40,143 bases of DNA from Prevotella sp. (GCA_017548385.1 JAFZAE010000034.1:1-40143); one strand, 5' to 3'. Positions 1-10,589 are shown, numbered from the stretch's first letter. Notes: a model not told the origin generated them from the letters alone. Translations and numbers: made by a program.

Positions 1-297
1 CCGCATACTGTTGTTTCCCCAAAAAGCCGTGCATCAATGTTCAAAGAACAATAGACACACAGCTCTCTTTATTCTGAATTCGTCGAACTCACGTTATTTA
101 GATAGACAAGGGGGTAGATGTGAGAAATTGGGGGTTAGAGGTGAGAAATATGCTTTGGGACTAGCGTAGGGACATGCCCCGTGTATGTCCGTATCACTCC
201 CTTTTTAACTCCCTTTTACTTCCCTTTCAATTCTCTGTATTATTATAATGACTATTAACTTGTCAACTCGTCAACTCGTCAACTTGTCAACTTCTAT
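1..297. other. Intergenic stretch downstream of the esterase gene
   Basis: No convincing gene was seen. Around 110-149 there is a degenerate tandem pair of a ~20-bp unit (GGGGGTAGATGTGAGAAAT-like). At 170-190 there is a 6-bp inverted repeat GGACAT/ATGTCC with a GC-rich loop. At 196-234 there is a run of CCCTTTTAACT-like units, and at 257-293 an array of GTCAACTCGTCAACTTG-type units ending 4 bp from the esterase stop codon. A gene running off the left edge cannot be excluded, but I see no long open frame. Confidence 0.5.
231..293. repeat. GTCAACTCG-type intergenic array
   Basis: Units of about 9-10 bp (GTCAACTCG, GTCAACTTG) are repeated at 257-293, ending 4 bp before the esterase stop codon. 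The reverse-complement form recurs at 1729-1782 on the other side of the same gene, and a looser form at 35831-35890. Confidence 0.7.
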
Positions 298-1596
<1,299 letters not shown>

Positions 1597-1728
1597 TTAG
1601 TAAATGATATTTGACTATTATCGAATGGCAGGTAAATGATACATGACTTTTATTTTAGACGCACCAACCAACAACAAGTAAAATCCATTCCCTCTTTTCT
1701 TTCGAAAGATTAACAATTGGATTAGATA

Positions 1729-1782
1729 GTCGACGAGTTGACGAGTTGATAGTCTTTAGTTAACAAGAAAACGAGTTGACAA
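1729..1782. repeat. GAGTTGACGAGTTGA array, inverted relative to 257-293
   Basis: Repeated GAGTTGAC/GAGTTGAT units with intervening AT-rich sequence. They are the reverse complement of the units at 257-293, so the esterase gene is bracketed by inverted copies of the same repeat type. Confidence 0.65.
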
Positions 1783-1812
1783 GGGCCGTCCCTTTAACTC
1801 CCCTTTAACTAC

Positions 1813-1932
1813 TTTTCAATTTTCAATCTTCAATTTTCAATCATCAATCTTCAATCATCAATTTTCAATCTTCAATTTTCAATCTTCAATTTTCAATCTT
1901 CAATTATCAATCTTCAATTTTCAATTTTCAAT
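1813..1932. repeat. CAATTTTCAATCTT low-complexity array
   Basis: About 120 bp made of imperfect 7-14-bp units (CAATTTT, CAATCTT, CAATCAT). The same unit type recurs at 12781-12836 and as a short piece near 32440. There are no spacers of constant length and no dyad in the unit, so it is not a CRISPR array. Confidence 0.85.
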
Positions 1933-1962
1933 TAAATATTTTTATATCCCCCTGAAAATTCG

Positions 1963-1970
1963 TACCTTTG
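1963..1970 (+). promoter_or_regulatory. Bacteroidetes -7 box (TACCTTTG) for the PL11 pair
   Basis: TACCTTTG matches the TAnnTTTG consensus of the Bacteroidetes primary sigma factor and lies 40 bp before the lyase ATG. The -33 TTTG element is not clear; that stretch is simply AT-rich. Confidence 0.65.
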
Positions 1971-2010
1971 CACATCAAATTACACGAATCATCAAAAACT
2001 TAAAAACTAT

Positions 2011-5000
2011 ATGTCTAAAAGGCTTTTTATTTCCATTGTTTTCATGCTGGCATTGTGCCTTGGCGTGAATGCCCAACGACCCACAGACAAACTTGACAGA
2101 GGACTTGTGGCAGTGAAAACCACCAATGGCGTCTTCTGTTCATGGCGCATCTATGGAGAGGAGTACTACGATGTAACCTACAACATCTACCGCGATGGTA
2201 CTAAACTCAACAACGAACCACTCACAGTGTCCAACTACCAGGACAATGGTGGCACAGTGGCATCTACCTATACCGTGTCGGCTGTGGTCAGAGGCAATGA
2301 GCAGAATCAATGCGCCCCAGCTGCCGTGCTTAACCATAAGTACCTCGAGGTGCAGATGGACCACGGTGACCTCACCAGTACTTACATCCCGAATGACGCT
2401 TGCTGCGCTGATGTCGATGGCGATGGAGAACTTGAAATCCTTCTGAAATTTGACAATGCAAGTTGGGCAAACGCCTCTTATCCCCGAAGTGGATATAATG
2501 GCGAGTATTTCATCATTGAAGTATACAAACTCAACGGTCAAAAACTGTGGTGGATTGACCTTGGACCCAATATGGCCGACTTCCAGAATAACGAACAGAA
2601 TATCGTGGCATATGACTGGGATGGTGATGGTAAGGCTGAGGCCGTTATGAGAGCCTCCGACGGTACTGTTATCCACAAGGCTGATGGTACGACATATGTA
2701 CTTGGTGACCCTACGAAAAACTATCTCGGATATACAAACACTGGACAGTGGTTCGTGCATGAGGGAAGTGAATTCCTCGTCTATATGAATGGAGAAACCG
2801 GCGAACCCTACCATGTTCAGGATTATCCCCTACGCCGTCTGGAAGAGAATGAAACCGACCTCAATGCTGCTTGGGGAGATGGATATGGACATCGCTCTAC
2901 TAAGCATTTCTTCGGTGCACCGGTGCTTGACGGACGAAAGCCTAGCATCTTCCTTGCTCGCGGAATCTACACACGCCATAAGATGGTGGCATACGATGTC
3001 AACCCCTATACCCATAAACTGCAACTCCGATGGAGATGGAACAGTAATACCGCTGGCCCTTGGTACGGACAGGGCTACCACAATTTTGGCATCGCCGATG
3101 TTGACTGGGATGGACGCGACGAAATCGTCTTCGGTTCCATGGTCATCGACGATAATGGACATGGACTCTCCACAACAGGACTGGGGCATGGCGACGCACA
3201 GCACTGCTCTGATTTCAATCCATATGCACATGGACAAGAGATTTACTGTTGTAATGAGGATCAGCCCTCCAACAATTACCGTGACGCCACTACCAGCAAA
3301 ATCTACTATCGTTTGGCGGGAGGCAGCGATGATGGCAGGGCGATGTGCGGTAACTTCTCCAATAGTTATCCCGGTGCTATGGGTGCATCGGCTCATGATG
3401 CCCCCATCAGTTGTGTAACCAATGACCATGTGGATGGTATGGGAGGGGGCTTCGACCTCAACTTCCGACTCTATTGGGACGGAGATCTTTTGGAAGAGAC
3501 TTTCAACGGTACGGGCACACGGAATTCCACAGGGCGCATAGCCAAATATGGAACGGGCGTCATTGAGACACTGGAAGGGTCATTTACCAATAACGACACA
3601 AAAGCCACACCATGCTATCAGGGAGATATCCTCGGTGACTGGCGCGAGGAGGTCATTATGCGTACTGCTGCCAATAACATCCGCATCTATACAACAACAG
3701 CACCAACAAAATGGAGAAACTACACACTCTGGCACGATATGCAGTACCGTCAGGCAATGGTTTGGCAAATGTGTGGGTACAACCAACCACCACATACCAG
3801 TTATTTCCTCGGTGAATTGGAGAAAATCTACACCGCACCTCCGGCACTCACTATGACTGACCGTACAGAGGTGAAAAACAACAATGCCATCACCTCCGAC
3901 CTTAACGATGTACAGGTGCTCCTCGCTGAAACCAATGACATGACCGTCGAGGTGACTGATGGCGCATCTCCATATATCCTCTTCGACAATGCACCGACAT
4001 GGGTGCAGGGACACGATAACAATGACCGCATAACTACTACAGTCTACACCCATACCCTCACGGGTGGAGCTTTCGGTGGTGAGATGCGACTTGTGAAGCA
4101 AGGCGATGGTATCCTCGTGCTTCCCAACGTCACTCAGACCTATTCTGGACCTACCGATGTGTGGGCTGGTACGCTTGTCTTCGACGGAACGATGAAACAG
4201 AGTCGCGTATGGCTCAATCGTTTTGCGGTGCTTTGCAGCGACGGCGGTATTTTTAATAAAGGCATCCAAATGGACTATGCTTCTGTGCTTAGACCGGGTG
4301 GACAAGACAAAGTAGGCACAGTGACAGCAGACTCCCTTATCCTAAATTTTGGGGCAATAGTGGAGTTTGACATCTTTGGTGCAGATGGCAGTACAGACTG
4401 CATCAAGGCCAATGTGCTGACCCTGGAGAAGAAGACATGGCAAAATGGTCCACAGTACAATGTGCCAGTTTTTCATATCGTGACACATTACGCGGAGGGC
4501 TCAACATCGTTACCTGAGGGGAAATACCTGCTCGGTGAATTTGAAACCATCAACGGCAACTTGTCCGATGTCATCGTCGAGGGTATCGGTACACAGAAGG
4601 CTAACATCCTCAGAGAGGGTGGAAAAGTTTATCTCGATGTGAAGGGACTTCGCGAGCCATCCGATGTTACCTGGACAGGAAGTGTTAATAGTAACTGGGA
4701 CCTCGCTGATACAGAGAACTTCAAATCTACTTCAGGTGGAGAGTCTAATATCTTCGTCACAGGAGATAAGGTGGTATTCAATGATGATGCAGAGAACACC
4801 AACGTTGTCATCACTACGCCTGTCTCGCCGTCGGTCATTTCATTCGAAAACAATGTTAAGGAATACAATATATCGGGCGAGAGTATCATTGGCAATGTGA
4901 CCATCAATAAGATTGGTGCTGCCAATGTGAATATTAAAAATGTTAATTCCTTCAGTGGTACCATCAATATCAATGGCGGCCGGTTCACTGTTGCCAGTCT

Positions 5001-6561
5001 CGCAAATGCGACAGGTGTGGAACTCGGCTCACTCGGAGGGGTGGCCAATACTATTTCCCTGGGCAATGGCGGCGTTCTTTCTGGTAGTAATTCCATCACC
5101 ACCACACAGCCTATAATAATAGAGAGGGGCGGTGGCGGCATCCACGTCGATCAGGGACAGACATTCTCCACCGAGTCGACCATTACGTCGAGTGGAAAAG
5201 CAAATCTCACCAAGACGGGTTCAGGTACATTGCGATTAGGTACCAAGGCTTCATTTGGTTCTCTTTATGTCATGGCAGGTGAGGTTATTGGTTCAGAAGA
5301 CGGTGGCGTGCACCAGTATCCCGATAGTGTTGTGCTCAATGGTGGCGTCCTGCGAGACCCCGATAATATTTACTCCTACTCATCAAACAAAACTAATGTG
5401 GTGGTGCCCGAAGGCAAGAAAGCCTCATGGTATCTCGATGCAAGGTGTAACTATACGGGTACGCTCTCTGGCGCAGGAACGCTCAGCGTCTATGCAACTA
5501 GCATTCGCAATCTCATCCAGGGCAACTGGAGCCAGTTCGAGGGAACACTCAATGTGGGAACATCGAAGACAGGCTCCTACGACCCAGTGTTCTATTTTGC
5601 TAACTCCAACGGACTGAAGAAGGCCACAGTCAATGTAACTTCCAATTTCAATAGCGGATTCCCCGGAGATAATGTCATCAATGGCACTAATAATGTCAGT
5701 ATGGGTAACCTTAAAGGCAATGGCACATTGTCTGGAAAGGGACGTTATACCATCGGCTTCCTCAACGAAGATGTTACATTCACAGGAAAACTCGACGGCT
5801 GCGTCATCACCAAGGTTGGTTCAGGCTTGTGGACCCTCTCGCTGCCCAGCAACTATGGAACCGGCAGCACAGAGGTCAAAGGCGGTATCCTTAACCTCAA
5901 CCATGCCAATGCCAATACACCATTCTTCGGCACTAACAACTTGACAGTCTCTGACAGTGGTGTTGTGGCTGGAAGGGCACAAATCTATAACATATATCTA
6001 CAGGCTGGAGGTGGCATCCGTCCGGGAAGTGCCACGAGTTCTTATCCCGTAGGTTCGCTTAAGATAAAGACATCGCTCTATGCCTACGAGGGGTCGCATC
6101 TCGACTTCTTCATTCTCAATGCCAAGAATTCCAGTACCTCACGCTCGTATCTCGAAATTGAGGGTACATTGTTACTGCAGGGTGCCATCAATGTGACTAC
6201 GAAGGGATACACACCTCTGGAGGGCGATGAAATTATCCTTTGGACAGCAGGAAGCGTCAGTGGCACTCCCACGGCAATCAATCTGCCGGACATTTCAGAA
6301 TATAACCTTGCATGGGATACTTCCGACTTGATGAACACCACAGGGGTCATTCGTGTGGTGGCATCAACGAAGATCGCAAAGATTGACAATAATGCACAAA
6401 CCAAAGTGAGCGTCTATAGGGAGAATGGAGCATTCGTGGCTACCTTCGAGGTTTTGCGTGGTGATATTGAGAAACGTCTCCGTCGTTATGGCCGAGGAAC
6501 CTACATCTTACGTATTACCGATGGTCGTCGCAGCGAAAATATCAAAATATCAGTTAAATAA
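2011..6561 (+). CDS. Secreted rhamnogalacturonan lyase (PL11) fused to passenger-like beta-repeat region
   Basis: Cleaves the rhamnosyl-galacturonosyl backbone of pectin RG-I by beta-elimination, judged by similarity to the YesW/YesX family. A signal peptide covers residues 1-21 and ends in NAQ. Residues ~22-610 are a full PL11 enzyme: a fibronectin-like start (DKLDRGLVAV), then a beta-propeller with calcium-binding loops such as DVDGDGE (134-140) and DWDGDGKAE, and the family ending GDWREEVIM followed by YNQPPHTSYFLG. Residues ~610-1450 are not part of a normal PL11. They hold repeated Gly-rich beta units (GSGTLRLG, GSGLWTLSL, GDGILVLP, each followed by VxAGxL-like turns), resembling passenger-associated repeats of autotransporter/adhesin proteins. 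The last ~65 residues (KVSVYRENG to GTYILRITDG) resemble a type IX secretion C-terminal signal. The protein is likely surface-attached or released. Usual PL11 length is ~600-700 residues, so this is more than twice that. It precedes the second lyase by 44 bp. Confidence 0.85.
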   Translation: MSKRLFISIVFMLALCLGVNAQRPTDKLDRGLVAVKTTNGVFCSWRIYGEEYYDVTYNIYRDGTKLNNEPLTVSNYQDNGGTVASTYTVSAVVRGNEQNQCAPAAVLNHKYLEVQMDHGDLTSTYIPNDACCADVDGDGELEILLKFDNASWANASYPRSGYNGEYFIIEVYKLNGQKLWWIDLGPNMADFQNNEQNIVAYDWDGDGKAEAVMRASDGTVIHKADGTTYVLGDPTKNYLGYTNTGQWFVHEGSEFLVYMNGETGEPYHVQDYPLRRLEENETDLNAAWGDGYGHRSTKHFFGAPVLDGRKPSIFLARGIYTRHKMVAYDVNPYTHKLQLRWRWNSNTAGPWYGQGYHNFGIADVDWDGRDEIVFGSMVIDDNGHGLSTTGLGHGDAQHCSDFNPYAHGQEIYCCNEDQPSNNYRDATTSKIYYRLAGGSDDGRAMCGNFSNSYPGAMGASAHDAPISCVTNDHVDGMGGGFDLNFRLYWDGDLLEETFNGTGTRNSTGRIAKYGTGVIETLEGSFTNNDTKATPCYQGDILGDWREEVIMRTAANNIRIYTTTAPTKWRNYTLWHDMQYRQAMVWQMCGYNQPPHTSYFLGELEKIYTAPPALTMTDRTEVKNNNAITSDLNDVQVLLAETNDMTVEVTDGASPYILFDNAPTWVQGHDNNDRITTTVYTHTLTGGAFGGEMRLVKQGDGILVLPNVTQTYSGPTDVWAGTLVFDGTMKQSRVWLNRFAVLCSDGGIFNKGIQMDYASVLRPGGQDKVGTVTADSLILNFGAIVEFDIFGADGSTDCIKANVLTLEKKTWQNGPQYNVPVFHIVTHYAEGSTSLPEGKYLLGEFETINGNLSDVIVEGIGTQKANILREGGKVYLDVKGLREPSDVTWTGSVNSNWDLADTENFKSTSGGESNIFVTGDKVVFNDDAENTNVVITTPVSPSVISFENNVKEYNISGESIIGNVTINKIGAANVNIKNVNSFSGTININGGRFTVASLANATGVELGSLGGVANTISLGNGGVLSGSNSITTTQPIIIERGGGGIHVDQGQTFSTESTITSSGKANLTKTGSGTLRLGTKASFGSLYVMAGEVIGSEDGGVHQYPDSVVLNGGVLRDPDNIYSYSSNKTNVVVPEGKKASWYLDARCNYTGTLSGAGTLSVYATSIRNLIQGNWSQFEGTLNVGTSKTGSYDPVFYFANSNGLKKATVNVTSNFNSGFPGDNVINGTNNVSMGNLKGNGTLSGKGRYTIGFLNEDVTFTGKLDGCVITKVGSGLWTLSLPSNYGTGSTEVKGGILNLNHANANTPFFGTNNLTVSDSGVVAGRAQIYNIYLQAGGGIRPGSATSSYPVGSLKIKTSLYAYEGSHLDFFILNAKNSSTSRSYLEIEGTLLLQGAINVTTKGYTPLEGDEIILWTAGSVSGTPTAINLPDISEYNLAWDTSDLMNTTGVIRVVASTKIAKIDNNAQTKVSVYRENGAFVATFEVLRGDIEKRLRRYGRGTYILRITDGRRSENIKISVK

Positions 6562-6605
6562 TAGAATAATTCCGTCTATCATCCCATAAAAACGTCTCCA
6601 AATTA

Positions 6606-8702
6606 ATGAAAAGTCTCTTAATCATCTCCTTCCTAATTTGCTGTGGCTTCTCCATGGCACAATCCCCGACCGACACTCCCGTCAGTCAAATGGAATACCT
6701 CGACCGGGGACTTATCGCTTTCCCCACAACTGCGGGAAAATGTTTTATCAGTTGGAGGTTTCTTGGCACCGATGATAACTCCACTTCGTTTGAAGTGTTG
6801 AAAAACGGTGTTTCATATCAGAAAGATATCATCAATGCCACGTCGATGACCGTCAATGGATCAAAAGATGATAATTTTCAAGTGGTCACTTTCCACAATG
6901 GACAGCCTGTGGATACTACAGCCGTTGTTACACCATGGGACAATTGTTTCTTGAAACTTCATCTCGACCGTCCAGAAAAGATGAACGGTGCAGACTATAA
7001 TCCCAATGATTGTTCTGTGGGAGATGTTGATGGCGATGGTCAATATGAGATCTTTGTCAAATGGGACCCAGAGAATGCCAAGGATAACGCCCAGTCGGGA
7101 ATGACCAGTCCCGTCATCATCGACTGTTACAAACTTGACGGCACTCGCTTGTGGCGTGTCAATCTCGGTGATAATATCCGTGCTGGGGCGCATTATACAC
7201 AATTCATGGTCTATGATTTCAATGGTGACGGTAAGGCCGAGATGATTTGTAAGACTGCCCCGGGGTCAAAGGATGGTAATGATAACTTTGTAAATGCTGT
7301 GGCTACGGATGCCACGATTCTTAGCACAAGCAACAATGTGGATTTACGAAACTCTGATGGAAGAATTCTCCGTGGAGCGGAATACCTTACCGTGTTCAAT
7401 GGGGAGACTGGGGCTGCAGTACATACCATATGGTATAATCCTAACCGCGCCGGAAAGTTCAACCAGGCCAATGAACATCCAGCAAAGAGTTTCTGGAATG
7501 ATGACTATGGCAACCGTGCCGACCGTCATTTGGCATGCGTTGCATACCTTGACGGTCCTGACTGCAATCCCAGCGCAGTCATGATTCGTGGTTACTATAC
7601 ACGAGCCTACCTCTGGGCTGTCGATTTCGATGGTACGCATCTCATTCATAAATGGTTACATGCCTCTACTACAAAAAATTCGGTGGAACTATACGATGCG
7701 GAATGGAATAAGACCACCAAGACCTATAATAGCAACACAAGTGGGGTGGGGAACTATTATACCATGTTTGGTAATGGAAACCATAACCTCTCTGTTGGGG
7801 ATGTAGATGGTGATGGATGCGACGAGATTATATGGGGCAGTGGAGCGGTTGATAATGACGGCAACCTGCTCTACAGTGTGGGCTTCGGACATGGTGATGC
7901 CATTCATCTGGCTGACCTTAATCCCGACCGACCAGGATATGAATTGTTCGACGTGCACGAGGAGAGTGTGGGAGAGTATGGTGCCGATCTGCATGATGCT
8001 GCCACGGGGGAAATCCTCGTAAGGAAGACTTCTACACGCGACACAGGACGTGGACTTGCTGCAGATTTTGACTCCGACTATCGTGGCGCGGAGTTTACCT
8101 TTGCCACACAGTCGGCTTCTTATAAAATCAATGGTGTAAAAATCTATGATGCCAACCCGGGAATGAATTTCCGCATTTACTGGGATGGTGATGAGTATGA
8201 GGAACTTTTCAACGATGTCACAGTGTCAAAATGGAATAAAGGCAGCACAAGTACCTTGGGAATGGGATTCGGACGTAATGCGGTGAGTGCATATGGTAAT
8301 CCTGCATCTTGCAACGGAACAAAGGCAACACCCAACCTCACGGCGGATATCTTCGGTGATTGGCGAGAGGAAATAATCCTTTGGAATAAGACCGACGGTG
8401 CCACACTTAATATCTATTCCTCGGCCTATGCTACTGATTACCGTGTGCCTACACTCATGCACGACCATATTTACCGTATGGGCGTGGCATGGCAGAATGT
8501 GGCATACAACCAACCGCCACACTTGGGCTATTATCTCCCTGACTTCATTTCCTCATTTCAGGGCATAGACCCCTCTGGAATTCAAGAGCATATTGTCGAT
8601 ACCGACACCTCCGACGCCTACTATAATCTTATGGGTGTGAAAGTCTCCCACCCGCAAAAGGGTGTCTATATCCACAATGGCCGTAAAATTCTCATCCGAT
8701 AG
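6606..8702 (+). CDS. Secreted rhamnogalacturonan lyase, PL11
   Basis: Second lyase of the tandem pair, 698 residues, the normal size for the family. A signal peptide (MKSLLIISFLICCGF...MAQ) leads into MEYLDRGLIAF, the start typical of PL11. Calcium-binding propeller loops follow (DVDGDGQYE, DFNGDGKAE, DVDGDGCDE), then the conserved GDWREEIILW and YNQPPHLGYYLPDF near the end. The last ~40 residues (YYNLMGVKV, then KGVYIHNGRKILIR) match the short C-terminal tail often seen on secreted Prevotella/Bacteroides proteins, possibly a type IX signal. It is in the same direction as the larger lyase with a 44-bp gap, so probably co-transcribed. The two enzymes share domain order but differ in length and loops, as expected of paralogues with endo and exo preferences; which is which cannot be told from sequence. 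Confidence 0.9.
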   Translation: MKSLLIISFLICCGFSMAQSPTDTPVSQMEYLDRGLIAFPTTAGKCFISWRFLGTDDNSTSFEVLKNGVSYQKDIINATSMTVNGSKDDNFQVVTFHNGQPVDTTAVVTPWDNCFLKLHLDRPEKMNGADYNPNDCSVGDVDGDGQYEIFVKWDPENAKDNAQSGMTSPVIIDCYKLDGTRLWRVNLGDNIRAGAHYTQFMVYDFNGDGKAEMICKTAPGSKDGNDNFVNAVATDATILSTSNNVDLRNSDGRILRGAEYLTVFNGETGAAVHTIWYNPNRAGKFNQANEHPAKSFWNDDYGNRADRHLACVAYLDGPDCNPSAVMIRGYYTRAYLWAVDFDGTHLIHKWLHASTTKNSVELYDAEWNKTTKTYNSNTSGVGNYYTMFGNGNHNLSVGDVDGDGCDEIIWGSGAVDNDGNLLYSVGFGHGDAIHLADLNPDRPGYELFDVHEESVGEYGADLHDAATGEILVRKTSTRDTGRGLAADFDSDYRGAEFTFATQSASYKINGVKIYDANPGMNFRIYWDGDEYEELFNDVTVSKWNKGSTSTLGMGFGRNAVSAYGNPASCNGTKATPNLTADIFGDWREEIILWNKTDGATLNIYSSAYATDYRVPTLMHDHIYRMGVAWQNVAYNQPPHLGYYLPDFISSFQGIDPSGIQEHIVDTDTSDAYYNLMGVKVSHPQKGVYIHNGRKILIR

Positions 8703-8712
8703 AATGTCACGT

Positions 8713-8767
8713 ACACGAATCACGTATTTTTCGACTCATTTATTCGTTAGATTCGGTTGATTCGTGT
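8713..8767. terminator. Inverted repeat after the PL11 pair
   Basis: ACACGAATCA (8713-8722) and its exact reverse complement TGATTCGTGT (8758-8767) enclose 35 bp. It could end the lyase transcript, but the loop is long and no T-run follows, so it may equally be an intergenic repeat. The same ACACGAATCA also occurs at 1982-1991, just upstream of the operon. Confidence 0.35.
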
Positions 8768-8864
8768 TCGTTCTCATGTGAATATTCGTATTTCTGCGTT
8801 GAGTTATTGTTCTCCTTTTTTCTTAAAAATAATTAATTTTCATGCAGGATGAGTATATTTGTAT

Positions 8865-8872
8865 TATCTTTG
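8865..8872 (+). promoter_or_regulatory. -7 box (TATCTTTG) for the glucosaminidase-xpt operon
   Basis: TATCTTTG fits TAnnTTTG and lies 78 bp upstream of the glucosaminidase ATG, in an AT-rich stretch. The -33 element is not obvious. Confidence 0.5.
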
Positions 8873-8950
8873 CATAAATTTCGATAATAGGGATAACCTA
8901 ATAACATTTTCTGCCGTAAATAAGGCATCTAGTATTCATACAGTATTTTT

Positions 8951-9874
8951 ATGGTGAAAAAGTGTATTCTCGCATTATGTCTTTTTATTTGCTGTACTAA
9001 TATGTCTGCCCAGCAAATTAAATGGAATGCGGATTTTCAGGAGTATATCGACACATATAAGGATTTGGCCATCGAAGAAATGGTCGAATACCATATTCCT
9101 GCAAGTATCACATTGGCGCAGGGATTGCTGGAAAGTGGGGCAGGGAAGAGCTATCTCTCACGACAGGGCAACAACCATTTCGGCATCAAAAGCCATGGAT
9201 GGGAAGGACGAACCATCCGTCATGATGACGATGCCAAACAAGAGAGTTTTAGGGCATATAATTCCGTCAAGGAAAGTTATGAGGATCATAGCCGTTTCTT
9301 GGCGAATAGAGAAAGGTATCAGCGGTTGTTCCAACTGAGTCTTACTGACTACAAGGGATGGGCACATGGCTTGAAGGCCTGTGGGTATGCTACTAGCCCC
9401 TCCTACGCTAATCGTCTCATTGCCATTATAGAGACTTATCAATTGTATGAATACGACAAGACACCACTCGTAAGAAAACCTGATGTAAATCTGGCTTCAA
9501 CATCCTATAAAGCTCCGGATCTTACACAGTTGCATATCATAAAGAATTACAATAACAATAGATATCTCTATGCCCGTCAGGGGGATTCTTTTGAGAGCAT
9601 TGCACGCGAAGTAGGCATCTCGGCAGAAAATCTTGCGAAATTCAACGAGCGTAATCTTCATTCTCAACTAAAGGAAGGTGATGTTGTCTACTTAGCCAAA
9701 AAGCAGAAAAAGGCCGATAAGCGTTATAAACATCATAAGCATGTTGTGCAACCAGGCGAAAGTATGTATCTCATCTCTCAAAAATACGGCATCCGGCTGT
9801 CTAGCCTTTACAAACTCAACAATCTCACACCTGCATACCAGATCCGTGTGGGAGACAAACTGAAAGTTTGTTAG
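8951..9874 (+). CDS. Secreted GH73 N-acetylglucosaminidase with two LysM domains
   Basis: Peptidoglycan hydrolase acting in the periplasm or outside the cell. A signal peptide covers ~1-20 (…NMSAQ). The GH73/FlgJ-like catalytic domain spans ~25-165; the likely catalytic glutamate is Glu61 in QGLLESGAGKS, followed by the family motif GNNHFGIK and the sequence YANRLIAIIE at its end. Two LysM domains bind the glycan strand: ~206-249 (QGDSFESIAREVG) and ~264-306 (VQPGESMYLISQKYG). A Lys/His-rich linker (251-263) separates them. Single-domain order enzyme-LysM-LysM and ~300-residue length are usual for Bacteroidales homologues involved in wall remodelling or cell separation. The xpt gene follows 28 bp downstream of the stop. 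Confidence 0.9.
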   Translation: MVKKCILALCLFICCTNMSAQQIKWNADFQEYIDTYKDLAIEEMVEYHIPASITLAQGLLESGAGKSYLSRQGNNHFGIKSHGWEGRTIRHDDDAKQESFRAYNSVKESYEDHSRFLANRERYQRLFQLSLTDYKGWAHGLKACGYATSPSYANRLIAIIETYQLYEYDKTPLVRKPDVNLASTSYKAPDLTQLHIIKNYNNNRYLYARQGDSFESIAREVGISAENLAKFNERNLHSQLKEGDVVYLAKKQKKADKRYKHHKHVVQPGESMYLISQKYGIRLSSLYKLNNLTPAYQIRVGDKLKVC

Positions 9875-9902
9875 TCGTTTCTATAATAAATTGCTTTGTA
9901 GA

Positions 9903-10490
9903 ATGAATTTCCTTGAAGAGAAAATACAGAGCGATGGAGTGGTCAAACCGGGAAATATCCTGAAAATTGATAACTTTCTTAACCACCAGATAGACATCGG
10001 TGTCATCCGGCAGATTGCACAAGAACTAAAAAGGCGCTTTCAAACAGTCCAGGTCAACAAGGTGCTTACTATAGAATCAAGCGGCATTGCTATCGCTACT
10101 ATGTTAGCTAATCTCTACGATGTGCCTGTGGTGTTTGCAAAGAAAAGCGAAACGGCAAGTAATACCGATGAAAAATACGTGGCTAAAGCATATTCGTTTA
10201 CACACAAACGGATGAATAACATCTTCGTTTCAAGACCATATTTAAAAAAATCGGACAAAGTCCTCATCGTAGACGATTTTCTTGCCGATGGACAGGCTGC
10301 TCATGCACTCATTGATATCGTTCACCAAGCTGGAGGTGAGGTCGTTGGCATAGGTATTGCTGTGGAGAAAGGACAACAGATGGGTGGGGCACTCCTTCGT
10401 CAGGAGGGTTACAAGTTAGAATCAATAGCCATCATCGAGAATATGGAATATGAAACACAAACCATACGATTCCGACAACAAACTACATGA
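9903..10490 (+). CDS. xpt: Xanthine phosphoribosyltransferase
   Basis: Salvages xanthine by transferring phosphoribose from PRPP, giving XMP for the guanine nucleotide pathway; cytoplasmic. The 195-residue protein aligns by eye through its whole length with Bacillus Xpt: LEEKI at the start, ILKIDNFLNHQID (~19-31), TIESSGIA (~56-63), VVFAKKSE, YSFT, the PRPP-binding loop VLIVDDFLADGQAAH (120-134), and GIGIAVEKG near the end. The open frame reaches back to a TTG at 9891, but the ATG at 9903 gives the family's usual N-terminus. It follows the glucosaminidase by 28 bp and is probably co-transcribed. I see no purine riboswitch in the short gap. Confidence 0.93.
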   Translation: MNFLEEKIQSDGVVKPGNILKIDNFLNHQIDIGVIRQIAQELKRRFQTVQVNKVLTIESSGIAIATMLANLYDVPVVFAKKSETASNTDEKYVAKAYSFTHKRMNNIFVSRPYLKKSDKVLIVDDFLADGQAAHALIDIVHQAGGEVVGIGIAVEKGQQMGGALLRQEGYKLESIAIIENMEYETQTIRFRQQTT

Positions 10491-10545
10491 TGAATCTTAC
10501 TTGAATCATCTTTTCCACTAATACACAATATCTTAAGGGTATAAA

Positions 10546-10589
10546 AAACGATGTAAGATAGCATCGTTTGGACGCAATGTGTCGCGTCC
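10546..10589 (+). repeat. Two tandem hairpins downstream of xpt
   Basis: AAACGATG (10546-10553) pairs with CATCGTTT (10562-10569), an 8-bp stem with an 8-nt loop. GGACGC (10570-10575) pairs with GCGTCC (10584-10589), directly adjoining it. The second resembles the GGGAC...GTCCG inverted repeat at 169-191, so these may be interspersed palindromes rather than terminators. Confidence 0.5.

Noticed and set aside
165..192. Terminator for the esterase at the GGACAT/ATGTCC repeat
   Set aside because: Only 6 bp of stem, no T-run on the minus strand, and more than 100 bp past the stop.
1813..1932. Possible CRISPR array
   Set aside because: Units are 7-14 bp, touch each other, and have no spacers or dyad; no cas genes present.
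2140..2814. 224-residue minus-strand frame inside the first PL11 gene
   Set aside because: Antisense shadow of a clear coding region; composition (many Val/Ile/His) is that of a reversed reading frame.
4629..5141. 170-residue minus-strand frame opposite the lyase repeat region
   Set aside because: Antisense shadow; the plus strand encodes regular repeats in the expected frame.
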